40,170 bases of DNA, taken from positions 1-40,170 of the forward strand of contig JAOTSD010000034.1 of assembly GCA_030247555.1 (NCBI GenBank), written 5' to 3'. The first letter of the stretch is position 1; the number at the start of each line of letters is the position of its first letter. A program made the position numbers and the translations under genes. Below the pieces are notes generated by a model. The model ran no database searches. It was not told the origin of the DNA and worked only from the letters and a program-made list of their open reading frames with translations. Below are positions 31,910 through 39,765 of the stretch, piece by piece. Source of the DNA: Siculibacillus sp. Lineage in GTDB: Bacteria; Pseudomonadota; Alphaproteobacteria; Rhizobiales; Ancalomicrobiaceae.

Positions 31910-32887
31910 TCAGCCGCGGATGTCGATCACCCCGGCCTCGCCGCTCTCCGTCCCGAAGCCGACCCGGACCCCCGCCCCGTCCCAGGCGAGGGCGGTGAGC
32001 GGCGCCTCGCCCGGCCGGCGCAGCAGCACCTCCGCCGCGTCGCCGAAACGCACCGCCATGACCATGCCGTCGTCGTAGCCGAGCGCCACCACGTCCTCGC
32101 TCGGATGGCAGGCGACGCGGGTGACGATGCGGTCGCGCGGACCGAGTTGAAGCGGATTCTTCCCCATCGGCCCGTCCTTGGTGAAGAAGGGCCAGAGGAT
32201 CGCCGCGTTCGCCCCGGAGGAGGCGAGGAAGCGTCCCTTGGCCGACCAGGAGACCGATTTAACCTTGGTCGGATAGCCCGACATGCGCATGTGCTTCATG
32301 TCGTCGATGCGCCAGCCGTGCATCGCCGGTTCCTGCATGGTGGTGACGAGGAACTTCCCGTCCGGCGACACCGTGACGCCGGTGTGCGCCCCCTTCCACG
32401 GCATGTCGACCGGCGCACCCTTGGCCGTCACCCAATGCAGCACCACCTTGTCGGTGGTGGCGACGGCGAGCCTCGACCCCTTCGGCAGGAACGAGAGACC
32501 GCCGACCGACTTCTCGTGACCGAACTCGACGATCTCGCCCCCGGCGAGACGCACCCAGGCGGTGCGGCCGGCGGCGCAGGCGATCGCCCCCTGTGGCCCC
32601 AGGGCCAGTTGGTCGAGCCACTTCCCCTTCTTTTCGAAGAGCGTCTCGCTCGTCCCGTCGGCGATGGTGCGGGCGATGCGCCCGTCGTCGCCGCAGGAGA
32701 GGAGCGCCTCGCCGTTGGCGGTGAAGATCGCGGCGAGGAGGCCGCCGTCATGGGCCGGGACGGTGCGATCCGCACCGTCCACGCGGATCACCACCCGGCC
32801 GTCGCCGAGCGCGAAGACCGCCGCCTCGCCGAGAAACCCGCAGGCGACGACATGGGCGTCGAGGGAGAGAGGATCGATCGTCGGCAT
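31910..32887 (-). CDS. WD40-repeat beta-propeller protein, last gene of the zinc operon
   Basis: This 325-residue protein is made of repeated four-strand blades with WD40-type spacing, for example AAIFTANGEALLSCGDDGRIART, GLSFLPKGSRLAVATTDKVVLHW, VSPDGKFLVTTMQEPAMHGWRIDD, VSWSAKGRFLASSGANAAILW and CHPSEDVVALGYDDGMVMAVR, adding up to about seven blades. It has no signal peptide, so it is cytoplasmic. The ATG at 32887 lies 3 nt after the CobW stop; an upstream extension in this frame lacks a ribosome-binding site. Its place at the end of a zinc-uptake operon is suggestive, since the periplasmic zinc chaperone AztD of Paracoccus is also a propeller, but this one is cytoplasmic and its role is unknown. 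Confidence 0.85.
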   Translation of the reverse strand: MPTIDPLSLDAHVVACGFLGEAAVFALGDGRVVIRVDGADRTVPAHDGGLLAAIFTANGEALLSCGDDGRIARTIADGTSETLFEKKGKWLDQLALGPQGAIACAAGRTAWVRLAGGEIVEFGHEKSVGGLSFLPKGSRLAVATTDKVVLHWVTAKGAPVDMPWKGAHTGVTVSPDGKFLVTTMQEPAMHGWRIDDMKHMRMSGYPTKVKSVSWSAKGRFLASSGANAAILWPFFTKDGPMGKNPLQLGPRDRIVTRVACHPSEDVVALGYDDGMVMAVRFGDAAEVLLRRPGEAPLTALAWDGAGVRVGFGTESGEAGVIDIRG

Positions 32888-32889
32888 GG

Positions 32890-33855
32890 TCAGGCCCGAC
32901 AAGCGTCGAAACCGGCGCGCAACGCCTCGAAATCGAGGTCGCGGCCGATGAAGACGAGACGGCTCTCGCGCTTCTCCTCGGGCTTCCATTCGCGCTGGTG
33001 ATCACCCTCGACGATCATGTGGACGCCCTGCACGACGTAGCGGTCCGGATCGCCGGCGAAGGCGATGATGCCCTTCATCCGGCGGATCTTCGGCCCCTGC
33101 TCCTGGGTGGCGCGGTTGATCCAGTCGAAGAAGACCTCCGGTTGCATGTCGCCGGCGGTGAGCGAGATCGACTTCACCGTCTCGTCGTGATGGTGGTGGC
33201 CGGAGGTGAGGAACTCCGGTTCGACGGCCAGGATGCGGCCGAGGTCGAAGGCGCCGCGATCGAGCACGTCGCCGAGGTCGACGGCGCAACGCTCCGTCTC
33301 GATCACCCGGGCATAGGGGTTGATGGCGGCGATCTCGGCCCGCACCGCGGCGAGATCGTCGGCCGAGACCAGATCGACCTTGTTGACGAGGATCACGTCG
33401 GCGAAGGCGACCTGATCCTCGGCCTCCGGACTGTCGTCGATCCGGGCGAGGAGGTTCTTGGCGTCGACCACGGTGACGATGGCGTCGAGCCGGGTCTTGG
33501 CGCGCACGTCGTCGTCCATGAAGAAGGTCTGGGCGACCGGCGCCGGATCGGCGAGGCCGGTCGTCTCGATCAGCACCGCGTCGAAGCGGCCCTTGCGCTT
33601 CATCAGCCCTTCGAGGATGCGGATCAGGTCGCCGCGCACGGTGCAACAGATGCAGCCGTTGTTCATCTCGAAGATTTCCTCGTCGGTGTCGACGACGAGG
33701 TCGTTGTCGATGCCGATCTCACCGAACTCGTTGACGATCACGGCGTACTTCTTGCCGTGGTCCTCGGTGAGGATGCGGTTGAGGAGCGTCGTCTTGCCGG
33801 CGCCGAGATAGCCGGTGAGCACGGTGACGGGAATCGGGCTGGACGAATCGGCCAT
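32890..33855 (-). CDS. CobW/ZNG-family GTPase (putative zinc metallochaperone)
   Basis: This 321-residue G3E GTPase has Walker [10 protein letters not shown] (residues 15-23), the metal-binding CxCC motif GCICC (68-72) after MNN, switch ETTGLADP, and the NKVD guanine motif, then the CobW C-terminal domain. A His-rich loop, [10 protein letters not shown] (around 218-227), can bind metal. Family members transfer zinc or cobalt to client enzymes, and those in zinc-repressed operons act in zinc allocation. It has a good GAGG ribosome-binding site and sits between the zinc-binding protein and the WD40 gene. Despite the CobW name, no cobalamin genes are nearby. Confidence 0.92.
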   Translation of the reverse strand: MADSSSPIPVTVLTGYLGAGKTTLLNRILTEDHGKKYAVIVNEFGEIGIDNDLVVDTDEEIFEMNNGCICCTVRGDLIRILEGLMKRKGRFDAVLIETTGLADPAPVAQTFFMDDDVRAKTRLDAIVTVVDAKNLLARIDDSPEAEDQVAFADVILVNKVDLVSADDLAAVRAEIAAINPYARVIETERCAVDLGDVLDRGAFDLGRILAVEPEFLTSGHHHHDETVKSISLTAGDMQPEVFFDWINRATQEQGPKIRRMKGIIAFAGDPDRYVVQGVHMIVEGDHQREWKPEEKRESRLVFIGRDLDFEALRAGFDACRA

Positions 33856-33873
33856 GTCTTACCTCGGGACGAA

Positions 33874-33902
33874 CGAACGCCCCGGTGGGGCCGGAGCGTT
33901 CG
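33874..33902 (-). other. hairpin between the zinc-binding protein gene and the CobW gene
   Basis: CGAACGC pairs with GCGTTCG (7 bp) around an inner GC-rich segment in the 78-nt spacer. It may partly separate expression of the transporter from the two downstream cytoplasmic genes. Confidence 0.35.
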
Positions 33903-33933
33903 GGAATGGCGGACCTCGAGGGGCGGGAACGGC

Positions 33934-34908
33934 TCAGGAGCCGATCATCGCCCGGGTGAGGAGCGTCACGTTGTGGCGGACCATATCGACATATGTGGGC
34001 GCCGGTCCACCCTTCGGCGAGAGGGCGTCGGCGAAGAGCTCGCCCCCGGGCGTCACGCCGGTCTCCTTGGCGACGCGCTCGATCAGGCGCCGATCGGTCA
34101 TGTTCTCGACGAAGACCGCGGTGATCTTCTCCGCCCGGATCTGGCGGATCAGCTTGGCCACCGCCTTGGCCGTCACTTCCGATTCGGTCGAGATCCCCTG
34201 CGGCGCCAGGAACTCGATGCCGTAGGCCGCGGCGAAATAGCCGAAGGCGTCGTGGCCGGTGATCACCCGACGACGCTCCGCCGGCACTCCGGCGATCTTC
34301 GCCTTCACCTCGGCCTCGAGCACGTCGAGCTCGCCGAGATACTTCGCGGCGTTGGCCTCGTAGACGCTCTTGCCGGCCGGATCGGCGGCGACGAGCCCGT
34401 CGCGGATGTTGGCGACGTAGAGCTTCACGTTGGCGATCGATTGCCAGGCGTGCGGATCGAGCCCCCCGTGGTCGTGGCCCTCGTGGGCGTGGCCGTGGCC
34501 CTTCTTCGCCTCCTTGGCGAGGGCTTCGTCGTGATCGTCGTCGACCATCTCGCGCGGCGTGATGCCGGTGGTGGCGGTGACGACCGGTGCCCTGGTGCCC
34601 GAGGCCTTGGCGAGTCGCGCCATCCAACCCTCGAAGCCGATGCCGTTGACGAAGACCAGCTTCGCCGCCGCCAGCGCCTTGGCGTCGGAGGGCGTCGGCT
34701 CGTAGACGTGGGCGTCGCCGTTCGGCCCCACCAGGGTCTTCACCGCGACGCGCTCGCCCCCGACCCGCTCGACGAAGTCGCCGAGGATCGAGAAGGTCGC
34801 GACGACCGGCAGCTTCGCCTCTTGGGCGACGCTCGGCGTCGGCACGGCGAGACCGGCGATGGTCGCCCCGAGGGCGGCGAAGAGCAGACGTCGGTTCAAA
34901 CGGATCAT
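33934..34908 (-). CDS. znuA: zinc ABC transporter periplasmic binding protein (ZnuA/AztC type)
   Basis: This 324-residue cluster A-I binding protein captures periplasmic zinc. Residues 1-28 are a signal peptide (LLFAALGATIAGLAV). Zinc ligands include the His in GDAHVYEPTPSD (near 67), the His in GLDPHAWQS (near 150) and the His in ITGHDAFGYF (near 217). A charged His-rich loop (KKGHGHAHEGHDHGG, about 134-148) is the typical zinc-family insertion; manganese proteins lack it. Gene order here is ATPase, permease, binding protein, as in azt operons rather than znu, so an AztC-type name may be more exact. A GAGGAG ribosome-binding site precedes the start. Confidence 0.93.
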   Translation of the reverse strand: MIRLNRRLLFAALGATIAGLAVPTPSVAQEAKLPVVATFSILGDFVERVGGERVAVKTLVGPNGDAHVYEPTPSDAKALAAAKLVFVNGIGFEGWMARLAKASGTRAPVVTATTGITPREMVDDDHDEALAKEAKKGHGHAHEGHDHGGLDPHAWQSIANVKLYVANIRDGLVAADPAGKSVYEANAAKYLGELDVLEAEVKAKIAGVPAERRRVITGHDAFGYFAAAYGIEFLAPQGISTESEVTAKAVAKLIRQIRAEKITAVFVENMTDRRLIERVAKETGVTPGGELFADALSPKGGPAPTYVDMVRHNVTLLTRAMIGS

Positions 34909-34932
34909 GTCACGGTCTCCTCGAAGGGGGGA

Positions 34933-35808
34933 TCAGGCTTCCAGATGCGGCCGCGCCAGACGCGCCGCGACGAGGCCGCGCCGACCGAAGACCAGCGAGG
35001 CGAGATAGACGATGCCGGCGGTCAGGATGATCGCCGGCCCGGCGGGCAGTTCGTGGTGGTAGGACAGCAGCAGGCCGGCGACCGCGGAGGCCGCGCCGAT
35101 GCCCGCCGCGACGACGAGGAGCGCGGTGAGATCCTCCACCCACAGCCGCGCGCTGGCGGCCGGCAGCATCATCAGTCCGACGGCGAGCAACGTGCCGAGC
35201 GCATGGAAGCCGCCGACGAGGTTGAGAACCACCAGTCCCATGAAGACGAGGTGGACCGGCGCTCCCGCCCGGCTGACCGAGGCGAGGAACACCGGGTCGA
35301 CCGACTCCGCCGTGAGCGGCCTGAGGATCACCGCCAGGGTGACGAGCGTCACCGTGGCGATGCCGGCGATGAGCACGAGCGCTTGGTCGTCGAGCGCCAG
35401 CACCGTGCCGAAGAGCACGTGCAGCAGATCGACGTTGGAGCCGCGCATCGACACGATGGTGACGCCGAGCGCCAGCGACAGGAGGTAGAAGGCGGCGAGG
35501 GTGGCGTCCTCCTTGAGCACCGAGGCGCGCGCCACCGCACCCGCTCCGATCGCCACGGCGAGACCGGCGACGAGGCCGCCGAGCGTCATCGCCGTCAGCG
35601 ACAGACCGGACAGGAGATAACCGATCGCCGCGCCGGGCAGGATGGCGTGCGCCATGGCGTCGCCGGTGAGCGACATCCGCCGCAGCATCAGGAAGACGCC
35701 GATCGGCGCTCCGGCGATCGCCAGCGCCACGGCGCCGACCAGCGCCCGGCGCATGAACTCGAATTCGGCGAAGGGGGCGATCAGCGCCGCATGGATCGTG
35801 TCGATCAT
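34933..35808 (-). CDS. znuB: zinc ABC transporter permease (ZnuB/AztB type)
   Basis: This 291-residue membrane protein belongs to the ABC-3 permease family for zinc or manganese. It shows MIDTIHAALIAPFAEFEFMRRALVG at the start, the MSLTGDAMAHAILPGAAIGYLLSG coupling segment, GVTIVSMRGSNVDLLHVLFG and FHALGTLLAVGLMMLPAASARLW, with about eight helices. The ATG at 35808 has GAGGGTG upstream and lies 7 nt after the ATPase stop; a longer frame starting at 35847 would overlap the ATPase and lacks a better site. Confidence 0.93.
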   Translation of the reverse strand: MIDTIHAALIAPFAEFEFMRRALVGAVALAIAGAPIGVFLMLRRMSLTGDAMAHAILPGAAIGYLLSGLSLTAMTLGGLVAGLAVAIGAGAVARASVLKEDATLAAFYLLSLALGVTIVSMRGSNVDLLHVLFGTVLALDDQALVLIAGIATVTLVTLAVILRPLTAESVDPVFLASVSRAGAPVHLVFMGLVVLNLVGGFHALGTLLAVGLMMLPAASARLWVEDLTALLVVAAGIGAASAVAGLLLSYHHELPAGPAIILTAGIVYLASLVFGRRGLVAARLARPHLEA

Positions 35809-35815
35809 CGCACCC

Positions 35816-36583
35816 TCATGCCATCGGCCGCGCACAGACGTGCGCATGGTTGTCGAAGGCTTCGATCATCCGCTGCGCCGCGGCGAGATTGGCCTCGCCG
35901 ACCACTTCGGCGGTCGGGCCGGCCGCCACCAGTTCGCGCGCCAGCAGCATCGTTTGCGGAAAGCGGCGGCGCACGAGATCGAGATCGTGCAACACCGCCA
36001 CCACGGTACGCCCCTCGTCGCGCCAGCGATCGACGAGATCGAGCAGATCCGCCGTCGTCGGTTGGTCGACGGCGTTGAACGGCTCGTCGAGGAGCAGCGT
36101 CTCGGCGTTCTGCAGGATCAGTCGGGCGAACTGGGTGCGCTGCATCTGCCCGCCGGAGAGCGTGCCGATCGGCCGCGCCTCGAAGCCGGCGAGCCCGACG
36201 GCGGCGATGGCGGCGGCGATCTCGCCGCGCTCGGCGCGACCGATGCCGCCGAAGGCGCCGATGCGACCCCACAGGCCCATGGCGACGAAATCGAACACCG
36301 AGACCGGGAAGCCACGGTCGATCTCGGAGATCTGCGGCAGATAGGCGATCCCCCGCCGCCCGCGCCCGCCGACCCGGATCGCCCCCGACAGCGGCGTCAA
36401 CAGGCCGGCGATGCCCTTCAGCAGCGTCGACTTGCCGGCACCGTTCGGCCCGACGATCGCCGTCGGCACGCCACGGGCGATTCGCCCGCCGAGGTGATGC
36501 ACCGCCGGATGCCGGTCGTAGCCGAGCGTCAGGTCGTCGAATTCGATGGCTGCGGCGGGCGAGGTCACGTCGGTCTTCTCCAT
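35816..36583 (-). CDS. znuC: zinc ABC transporter ATP-binding protein (ZnuC/AztA type)
   Basis: This 255-residue ATPase has Walker A VGPNGAGKST (residues 44-53), Q-loop YLPQISEIDRGFPVSVFDFV (typical of the metal-ABC group), signature LSGGQMQRTQFARL, Walker B TLLLDEPFNAVD and the switch His in AVLHDLDLV. It drives the permease encoded next. The start is 4 nt before the His-rich gene's stop, so the two are coupled. The C-terminal part is not extended by a His-rich tail, unlike E. coli ZnuC. Confidence 0.93.
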   Translation of the reverse strand: MEKTDVTSPAAAIEFDDLTLGYDRHPAVHHLGGRIARGVPTAIVGPNGAGKSTLLKGIAGLLTPLSGAIRVGGRGRRGIAYLPQISEIDRGFPVSVFDFVAMGLWGRIGAFGGIGRAERGEIAAAIAAVGLAGFEARPIGTLSGGQMQRTQFARLILQNAETLLLDEPFNAVDQPTTADLLDLVDRWRDEGRTVVAVLHDLDLVRRRFPQTMLLARELVAAGPTAEVVGEANLAAAQRMIEAFDNHAHVCARPMA

Positions 36584-36587
36584 CGGA

Positions 36588-36908
36588 TCACCCGGCGATC
36601 GGCAGGAGCGCCCACGACACGCCCGCCCAGATCAGACCGGAGAGCACCGCCGCGAGGGCGAGCCGCACCGCGAGCGACGCCCGCACCAGCGACGGCGGCG
36701 GCCGTACCCCGCCGTTCGCCCCGACCTCGTCCCGATGCGCTCGACCGTGGTCGCGTCCATGATGGTGATGGTGATGATCGTGATCCTCGACCGGATCGGG
36801 CGCCCCCGCCGGCGGTGGGGCGACACCGTCGCGCCGACGCGGACGCAGGTGGACGTGCCCGTTCTGCCCGTCGGCGGCGAGGGATGTGGATCTCGGTTGC
36901 TCTCTCAT
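36588..36908 (-). CDS. small His-rich single-helix membrane protein, first gene of the zinc operon
   Basis: This 106-residue protein has a hydrophilic N-terminus with H18, H20 and a dense cluster EDHDHHHHHHGRDHGRAH (41-58; nine His in 16 residues), then one hydrophobic helix (about 78-103) at the C-terminus. I recognise no family. The cluster should bind zinc or another divalent metal; whether it faces the cytoplasm or periplasm is unclear, since there is no cleavable signal. The ATG at 36908 has no ribosome-binding site because the predicted transcript starts at or next to it (leaderless). The upstream frame to 37169 lies over the promoter and is not coding. Confidence 0.78.
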   Translation of the reverse strand: MREQPRSTSLAADGQNGHVHLRPRRRDGVAPPPAGAPDPVEDHDHHHHHHGRDHGRAHRDEVGANGGVRPPPSLVRASLAVRLALAAVLSGLIWAGVSWALLPIAG

Positions 36909-36913
36909 TTGTC

Positions 36914-36928
36914 TGTTATAACGTAACA
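36914..36928 (-). promoter_or_regulatory. Zur-box-like operator of the zinc operon
   Basis: TGTTA-TAACG-TAACA is a perfect 5-bp inverted repeat with 5-nt centre, close to the TGTTATA-TATAACA core of proteobacterial Zur sites. It overlaps the -10 box of the operon promoter, where zinc-loaded Zur would block transcription. The zur gene itself is not in the window. Confidence 0.6.
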
Positions 36929-36943
36929 CTTCGCGAGCCGCAA
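36915..36943 (-). promoter_or_regulatory. promoter of the zinc operon, apparently leaderless
   Basis: On the minus strand TTGCGG (36938-36943) and TATAAC (36915-36920) are separated by exactly 17 nt. The expected start of transcription, about 7 nt after the -10, falls at or beside the ATG at 36908, so the first gene would have a leaderless mRNA. This explains the missing ribosome-binding site. Confidence 0.6.
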
Positions 36944-37032
36944 GCCGCCGCCGGCCGGCCGGTCGTGGGACGCGACGTCGACGATCCGGCGATGTAGAGT
37001 GCGCCCACTCGAGGATCCGGAACCAGATCGAC

Positions 37033-38109
37033 ATGACCTCCCCACCGCACGAACTCGCCGCCTTCCTCGACACCCGAGGCGGCGATACCCGCCTGCCCGC
37101 CGACCATCCGCCGATCGAGACGGGCCGCGTCGGCGTTCTCCTCGTCAATCTCGGCACCCCGAACGCCACCGACTACTGGTCGATGCGACGCTACCTGAAG
37201 GAGTTCCTCTCCGACCGCCGGGTGATCGAGGTGCCGCGCGCGATCTGGTGGCCGATTCTCAACCTGATCATCCTGACGACCCGTCCCTCCAGGAAGGGCC
37301 GCGACTACGACAAGATCTGGAACCGGGAGAAGAACGAGGGGCCGCTCAAGACCATCACCCGCTCGCAGGCCGAGATCCTCGCCCGCCGCCTCGCCGAGAC
37401 CGGCGACCGGCTGGTGGTCGACTGGGCGATGCGCTACGGCGAACCCTCGGTCGCCTCTCGCCTCGAGGCGCTGACGAAGCGCGGCTGCGAGCGCATCCTC
37501 GTGGTGCCGCTCTATCCGCAATATGCCGCCGCCACCACCGCCACCGTCGCCGACGTCGCCTTCGACGCGCTGAAGGCGATGCGCTTCCAGCCGGCGATCC
37601 GCATCGCCCCGCCCTGGCACGACGACCCGACCTACGTCTCGGCTCTCGCTTCGAGCCTGCAGGCCGAGATGGCGGGCCTCGGCTGGACGCCGGACGTGAT
37701 CCTCGCCTCCTTCCACGGCATCCCGAAACGCTACTTCGACGCCGGCGACCCCTATTTCTGCCACTGCGCCAAGACCGTGCGGTTGCTGCGCGAGGAGACC
37801 GGCCTCGACGAGACGCGCCTGCGCACGACCTTCCAGTCGCGCTTCGGCCGGGAGGAGTGGCTGAAGCCCTACACCGACGAGACCGTGGCGGAACTGGCGC
37901 GATCGGGTGTGAAGCGGCTGATGGTGATCACACCCGGCTTCGCCGCCGATTGCCTCGAGACGCTCGAGGAGATCGGCCACGAGAACCGCGCCATATTCCT
38001 CGAGGCGGGCGGAGAGCGGTTCCACCTCGTCCCCTGCCTCAACGACACCGCCCTCGGCCTCGACGTGATCGAGACGGTGGTGCGTCGCGAGCTCTCCGGT
38101 TGGATCTGA
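37033..38109 (+). CDS. hemH: ferrochelatase (HemH)
   Basis: This 358-residue enzyme inserts Fe2+ into protoporphyrin IX, the last step of protoheme synthesis. Family motifs are VLLVNLGTPNATDYWSMRRYL (35-55), VVPLYPQYAAATTATVADV (158-175), the catalytic His H228 in SFHGIPKRYF, CHC at 243-245, QSRFGREEWLKPYT (268-281) and PGFAADCLETLEEI (301-314) with the proton-handling Glu. Length is normal for proteobacteria. It is divergent from the zinc operon across a 124-nt region; the dyad at 36914-36928 is about 105 nt from its start, so shared zinc regulation is possible but unsupported. The start has GAGGA about 12 nt upstream. Confidence 0.96.
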   Translation: MTSPPHELAAFLDTRGGDTRLPADHPPIETGRVGVLLVNLGTPNATDYWSMRRYLKEFLSDRRVIEVPRAIWWPILNLIILTTRPSRKGRDYDKIWNREKNEGPLKTITRSQAEILARRLAETGDRLVVDWAMRYGEPSVASRLEALTKRGCERILVVPLYPQYAAATTATVADVAFDALKAMRFQPAIRIAPPWHDDPTYVSALASSLQAEMAGLGWTPDVILASFHGIPKRYFDAGDPYFCHCAKTVRLLREETGLDETRLRTTFQSRFGREEWLKPYTDETVAELARSGVKRLMVITPGFAADCLETLEEIGHENRAIFLEAGGERFHLVPCLNDTALGLDVIETVVRRELSGWI

Positions 38110-38236
38110 CGCCGCGGCGGCCGTCGCGGATCCGACACGATGGCGTTACACTCTGCCGCCCGACAGCCCGACTCGTCGGCTCCGACCGGTCCGGGCGCGG
38201 GGATTCGCGGGCCGCACGGCGGCGTAGGAGGCGATC

Positions 38237-39214
38237 ATGAACGGCATCACGCTCTCGGGTTTCGACATCGTCGTCATCGTCTTCCTGGCACTGGTGGTGC
38301 TGGTCTTCTTCGCCGGCGTGAAGACGGTGCCCCAAGGCTATCACTGGACCGTCGAGCGCTTCGGCCGCTACACCCGCACCTTGACCCCCGGCCTCAACAT
38401 CATCACCCCCTTCATCGAGATCATCGGCGCCAAGCTGTCGGTGATGGAGCAGGTGCTCGACGTGCCGACTCAGGAGGTCATCACCAAGGACAACGCCACC
38501 GTCGCCGTCGACGGCATCGCCTTCTATCAGGTGCTCGACGCGGCCCGCGCGGCCTACGAGGTGCAGAACCTCGAGGTGGCGATCCTCAACCTGACCATGA
38601 CCAACATCCGCACCGTCATGGGCTCGATGGATCTCGACCAGTTGCTCTCCCACCGCGACGAGATCAACACCAAGCTGCTCGGCGTCGTCGACGCGGCGAC
38701 CGCCGCTTGGGGCGTCAAGGCCACCCGCATCGAGATCAAGGACATCATCCCGCCCGCCGATCTCGTCGCCTCGATGGGCCGCCAGATGAAGGCCGAACGC
38801 GACAAGCGCGCCGCCATCCTCGAGTCGGAGGGCATGCGCCAGTCGGAGATACTCAAGGCCGAGGGCCAGAAGCAGGCGCTGATCCTCGAGGCCGAAGGCC
38901 GCAAGGAGGCCGCCTTCCGCGACGCCGAGGCGCGCGAGCGTCTCGCCGAGGCCGAGGCCAGGGCCACCGAGATGGTGTCGCAGGCGATCTCCGCCGGCGA
39001 TGTCCAGGCGATCAACTACTTCGTCGCCCAGAAATACGTCGAGGCGCTGAAGGAGATGGCTCATTCGCCCAATCAGAAGGTGCTGATGATGCCGGTCGAC
39101 GCCACCTCGATCCTCGGCTCGATCGCCGGCATCGCCGAGATCGCCAAGGCCACCTTCGGTGAGGACGGCGCCCAGCGCCGCCGCGCCGCCGGCGTGCCCG
39201 ACACCCGCGGCTGA
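38237..39214 (+). CDS. qmcA: SPFH/Band 7 (stomatin-like, QmcA-type) membrane protein
   Basis: This 325-residue protein has one N-terminal membrane helix (about 10-27), then the Band 7/SPFH domain ([31 protein letters not shown] at 31-61, [30 protein letters not shown]) and a long coiled coil rich in Glu, Ala, Arg and Lys (about 180-255). It ends in [18 protein letters not shown]. Such proteins oligomerise in membrane microdomains and help regulate proteases. It has a strong AGGAGG ribosome-binding site and is 15 nt upstream of an NfeD gene, its usual partner. Confidence 0.95.
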   Translation: MNGITLSGFDIVVIVFLALVVLVFFAGVKTVPQGYHWTVERFGRYTRTLTPGLNIITPFIEIIGAKLSVMEQVLDVPTQEVITKDNATVAVDGIAFYQVLDAARAAYEVQNLEVAILNLTMTNIRTVMGSMDLDQLLSHRDEINTKLLGVVDAATAAWGVKATRIEIKDIIPPADLVASMGRQMKAERDKRAAILESEGMRQSEILKAEGQKQALILEAEGRKEAAFRDAEARERLAEAEARATEMVSQAISAGDVQAINYFVAQKYVEALKEMAHSPNQKVLMMPVDATSILGSIAGIAEIAKATFGEDGAQRRRAAGVPDTRG

Positions 39215-39229
39215 GCGAGGAGCACCCCC

Positions 39230-39688
39230 ATGCTCGAATTCCTCGAGACCCTGTTCATGCGCTACGGCGCTTGGAGCTGGTGGGTCCTTGGTCTGGCGCT
39301 CCTCGCCCTCGAGCTGGTGATACCCGGTTTCGTGCTGGTGTGGTTCGGCGTCGCCGCGATCCTCGTCGGCGGACTGGCGCTCATCGCCGACTGGTCGGTG
39401 CAGACGCTCGCCCTCGTCTGGGCCGCCGTCTCGGTCGTCCTGCTGATCGTCGGTCGCCGCTGGTTCCTGCGCGACGGCGACCGCTCCGCCGAACCGCTGC
39501 TCAACGACCGCGCCGGCCGGCTCGTCGGCCGCGTCTTCACCCTCTCCGAACCGCTCGGCGAGAACGGCGGACGTCTGCACGTCGACGACTCGGTGTGGCG
39601 CATCTCCGGGCCGCTGCTGCCGTCGGGCACCAGAGTGGTGGTCCGCTCGGTCGAAGGCACCACCCTGGTGGTCGCCGCCGCCGATTGA
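39230..39688 (+). CDS. NfeD family protein
   Basis: This 152-residue protein is the short NfeD (YbbK-like) partner of stomatin-type proteins. It has two or three N-terminal helices (WWVLGLALLALELVIPGFVLVWFGVAAILVGG and TLALVWAAVSVVLLIVG) and a C-terminal OB-fold domain (GRVFTLSEPLGENGGRLHVDDSVWRISGP). The protease domain of long NfeD proteins is absent. It starts 15 nt after the SPFH gene with a GAGGAG ribosome-binding site, so they are one operon. It likely supports SPFH complex assembly at the inner membrane. Confidence 0.92.
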   Translation: MLEFLETLFMRYGAWSWWVLGLALLALELVIPGFVLVWFGVAAILVGGLALIADWSVQTLALVWAAVSVVLLIVGRRWFLRDGDRSAEPLLNDRAGRLVGRVFTLSEPLGENGGRLHVDDSVWRISGPLLPSGTRVVVRSVEGTTLVVAAAD

Positions 39689-39705
39689 CCGGCCCCGCCG
39701 CGTCG

Positions 39706-39721
39706 CCGCCGAGCCCGGCGG
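39706..39721. terminator. hairpin between convergent nfeD and kdsD-type genes
   Basis: CCGCCG-AGCC-CGGCGG is a 6-bp stem with a tetraloop in the 77-nt gap between two convergent genes. It is the only symmetric element in the gap; strength is moderate. Confidence 0.35.
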
Positions 39722-39765
39722 AGCGTCACTCCCCGGGGTCTCCTCGTTCGGGCCGCGGAAGCTGT

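Noticed and set aside
32998-36078. A 1026-codon open frame on the plus strand
   Set aside because: It lies antisense to the CobW, zinc-binding, permease and ATPase genes, all with clear family motifs. It is an artefact of GC-rich codon bias.
36914-36928. Iron (Fur/Irr) box controlling hemH
   Set aside because: The dyad fits a zinc-type TGTTA/TAACA site and sits exactly on the -10 of the zinc operon, about 105 nt from hemH, so zinc control of the operon is the simpler reading.
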